Shown: in pieces, positions 5,754 to 7,460 of the stretch | Numbering within the stretch: position 1 is the first letter of the stretch | Layout: every line of letters starts with the position of its first letter | NCBI GenBank assembly: GCA_016211095.1 | Contig: JACQSW010000034.1 | Coordinates: 1 to 7,460 of the forward strand | Direction: 5' to 3' | From: Candidatus Woesearchaeota archaeon | GTDB taxonomy: Archaea; Nanobdellota; Nanobdellia; SCGC-AAA011-G17; GW2011-AR17 | Length of the DNA stretch: 7,460 nt | The notes under the pieces: generated by a model | Databases searched by the model: none | What the model was told of the DNA's origin: nothing | The model's input: the letters and a program-made list of their open reading frames with translations, nothing else | Translations under genes and position numbers: made by a program

Positions 5754-6911
5754 ATGGAAGAACAAATTGAATTCGGAAAACCATTCACGCCAATGAAACC
5801 GCTGTATGCGGACAAAGAGCTAAAAGAAGTCTTGGAAGATCACGGCGGAAAAACAAACGCAGAAATAAAAGAAGACGGCTACAGATGCGTCGCACATGTA
5901 GACAAAGATGTTATGGAACTATTCACCTACAACCAAAATGAGTACATACTGGCATGCTACCCAGAAATAACGGAGTCGTTAAAAAAATTGAAGCTGGAAA
6001 AAACAATAATCGACTGCGAACTAAAAGGCACATCCACCGGATTCGCAGGATTCCAGGAAATTAAAAAAAGATTCAAAGCAAAACTAGGCCAAAAAGGGAT
6101 AGAAGATTACCTAAAAAGCGGAAAAATCAAAGAAATACCCCTCGAACTCGTCGTTTTCGACACGTTAATGCATAAAGGAAAAGGCATCAGCCAACTGCCA
6201 TTAGAAGAAAGAAGGCGACTGACAGAAACCTTCCATGAAAAAAACATAAGCCCCTCAAAAAGGCTCATAATTAGCAGTGCAGAGGATTTGCAAAAACTTT
6301 ACCAAACCAAGGTTGTAGAAGAAAAAAATGAGGGCTTAGTATTAAAAGACTTAAAGTCTCCCCACCGAATAAACAAAAAAACAAAGGAATGGATAAAAGT
6401 CAAACGATTCGAAACGCTGGACTTAATAATCGTGGGGCTTTACCAACATGCAGACTATGAAGAAGAACAAAAGCTGCCATTCTACGGTGCCCTCTGCGGA
6501 ACTTATAACGAAAAAACAGGGTTATACGAAACAATCGGCAAAGTAAGCTTATCAAGAAAAGACGAAGAAACCGATACGCCTTTTGCAATAGAAATCCAAA
6601 AAAGAATAAAAAAGTTTAGGAAAACCTGCCCAAACAACGTGGCTGTATCACCAAAAATTGAAAGCGAAAAGTTTGCAGACAAAAAACCAACCTTATACAT
6701 AAACCCCGAAGACTCCGTTGTATTAGAGATCAAAGCAATGAACCTGCAACTAAGCGACAACTGGCAGACTTGCGGATTAAAAGACGGCAAAGCTTACTCA
6801 ATGCGGATTGCGTGGGTAAAAAACATTCGGGAAGACAAAAACCACCTACATGTTTCCACAACAAGCTTGGTTGAAACACTTTACAAACAACAGGGAGAAA
6901 TTGAAGAATGA
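5754..6911 (+). CDS. ATP-dependent polynucleotide ligase, Lig1-like core without N-terminal DNA-binding domain
   Basis: The 385-residue protein has the nucleotidyltransferase motifs in order. Motif I is KEDGYR (39-44), with K39 the expected AMP-accepting lysine. Motif III is DCELKG (87-92), IIIa is LVVFD (132-136), IV is EGLVLK (193-198) and V is WIKVK (213-217). A C-terminal OB-fold ends in a motif VI region with REDK (359-362) and a SLVETLYKQQ tail like that of archaeal replicative ligases. Such enzymes seal nicks through enzyme-AMP and DNA-AMP intermediates. Archaeal Lig1 is usually about 550-600 residues with a helical DNA-binding domain in front; here the adenylation domain begins within the first 10 residues, so this is a minimal core form. 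All catalytic residues appear intact. DNA is the likeliest substrate, but RNA is not excluded. AGAGGA 10 nt before the ATG supports the start; the next gene overlaps by 4 bp. Confidence 0.88.
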   Translation: MEEQIEFGKPFTPMKPLYADKELKEVLEDHGGKTNAEIKEDGYRCVAHVDKDVMELFTYNQNEYILACYPEITESLKKLKLEKTIIDCELKGTSTGFAGFQEIKKRFKAKLGQKGIEDYLKSGKIKEIPLELVVFDTLMHKGKGISQLPLEERRRLTETFHEKNISPSKRLIISSAEDLQKLYQTKVVEEKNEGLVLKDLKSPHRINKKTKEWIKVKRFETLDLIIVGLYQHADYEEEQKLPFYGALCGTYNEKTGLYETIGKVSLSRKDEETDTPFAIEIQKRIKKFRKTCPNNVAVSPKIESEKFADKKPTLYINPEDSVVLEIKAMNLQLSDNWQTCGLKDGKAYSMRIAWVKNIREDKNHLHVSTTSLVETLYKQQGEIEE

Positions 6912-7456
6912 AACAAAAAATAATCGAACTGCTAAAAAGCACAAAAAGAAAAGGGATTGACGGATTAATAGAATGGATGGAAGAAAATGAGTACTTCACT
7001 GGGCCTGCATCTTCAAAGCCAGAATATCACGGCGCACACGAAGGCGGCCTGATGGAGCACAGCTATAACGTTTACGAATTATTCAAAGAAAAAAACGAAA
7101 GGCTCAAGCTTGGGCTCGAAGAAGACAGCATCATCATAACAGGATTGCTGCATGACCTCTGCAAATGCGGCATCTACAAAAAGAACGTCCTAAAGGGGGG
7201 CAAGGTTTCCGAGAGCCAGCCATACAAAGTAGAAGACTCATTCCCGTTGGGCCACGGAGAAAAATCTGTAGCAATCATCGGCCAGCACATAAAACTTAGC
7301 AACACCGAATCTTTGCTAATAAGGTGGCACATGCTTACCTACGACAAAGAATGGGAAAACTACGAAACAAAAGTCGAGGAAGCCGCGCCAGCAATCTACG
7401 CATTCCACTGCGCAGACTACGAATCAACAAAATACTTAGAAAAAAGAAAAAAATAG
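6908..7456 (+). CDS. HD-domain metal-dependent hydrolase, phage-type family
   Basis: The 182-residue protein is a compact HD-superfamily phosphohydrolase. GAHEGGLMEHSYNVY (42-56) supplies H51, LLHDLCK (80-86) supplies the H82-D83 pair, GHGEKS (115-120) supplies H116, RWHM (139-142) supplies H141 and HCAD (167-170) supplies D170. This H...HD...H...H...D series suggests a two-metal site acting on a phosphoester or nucleotide; the substrate is unknown. From memory, the PAS..(Y/F)HGA.EGGL.EHS.NVY start and the FPLGHGEKS block belong to HD hydrolases common in phages and Firmicutes, often near replication genes. The ATG sits in an ATGA overlap with the ligase stop, so the two are translationally coupled and probably made together. 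It is complete, ending 4 bases before the window edge; whether the operon continues cannot be seen. Confidence 0.85.
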   Translation: MKQKIIELLKSTKRKGIDGLIEWMEENEYFTGPASSKPEYHGAHEGGLMEHSYNVYELFKEKNERLKLGLEEDSIIITGLLHDLCKCGIYKKNVLKGGKVSESQPYKVEDSFPLGHGEKSVAIIGQHIKLSNTESLLIRWHMLTYDKEWENYETKVEEAAPAIYAFHCADYESTKYLEKRKK

Positions 7457-7460
7457 AAAA

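Noticed and set aside
6400..6999. Three minus-strand frames opposite the ligase and HD genes
   Set aside because: They are antisense to well-conserved catalytic motifs (ligase motif V to VI, HD start) and have no own evidence.
1..7460. tRNA, rRNA, CRISPR array or insertion-sequence ends
   Set aside because: By eye I see no spaced direct repeats of CRISPR type, no tRNA-like cloverleaf and no transposase or terminal inverted repeats. The repeated segments found are protein modules or the short promoter repeats.

Overview
The window looks archaeal. It is A+T-rich and encodes an archaeal multiprotein bridging factor, a METTL5-like RNA methylase, a TrmB-type regulator and an archaeal Lig1-like ATP-dependent ligase. 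TATA-like boxes lie about 26 nt ahead of several starts that lack a ribosome binding site, and gene ends carry T-tracts. The secreted protein with repeated CGNGEC...C..DC knots resembles cysteine-rich proteins I associate with DPANN archaea (Woesearchaeota/Pacearchaeota-like). That placement is an inference from gene content, not a test.

Layout, left half. A minus-strand membrane glycosyltransferase (GT-C fold) runs off the left edge and diverges from a plus-strand aMBF1 gene. aMBF1 is followed 26 bp later by the RNA methylase. Next comes a 538-residue exported protein with 40 cysteines, its own promoter, a strong Shine-Dalgarno and a TTG start. It ends at a block of T-tracts that faces a terminator-like tract from the opposite strand.

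Layout, right half. A minus-strand TrmB-like regulator (3850-4581) is transcribed away from a tight plus-strand operon. The operon holds three small proteins (the first two clear CxxC zinc-ribbon paralogues, the third a diverged relative), an ATP-dependent ligase without the usual N-terminal DNA-binding domain, and an HD-domain metal-dependent hydrolase. The intergenic region carries a perfect 10-bp inverted repeat that straddles the TATA elements of both directions, so one regulator could control both sides. Gaps between operon genes are 37, 1 and 3 bp, and the last pair overlaps by 4 bp.

How they may work together. The left half reads as ordinary archaeal housekeeping and surface genes. The right half reads as an accessory cassette: a regulator, putative zinc-binding adaptors, a nucleic-acid ligase and a hydrolase of a type I recall from phages and Firmicutes. 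It is the best candidate here for an undescribed system, perhaps nucleic-acid repair, mobile-element maintenance or defence. The function is inferred only from domains and gene order.
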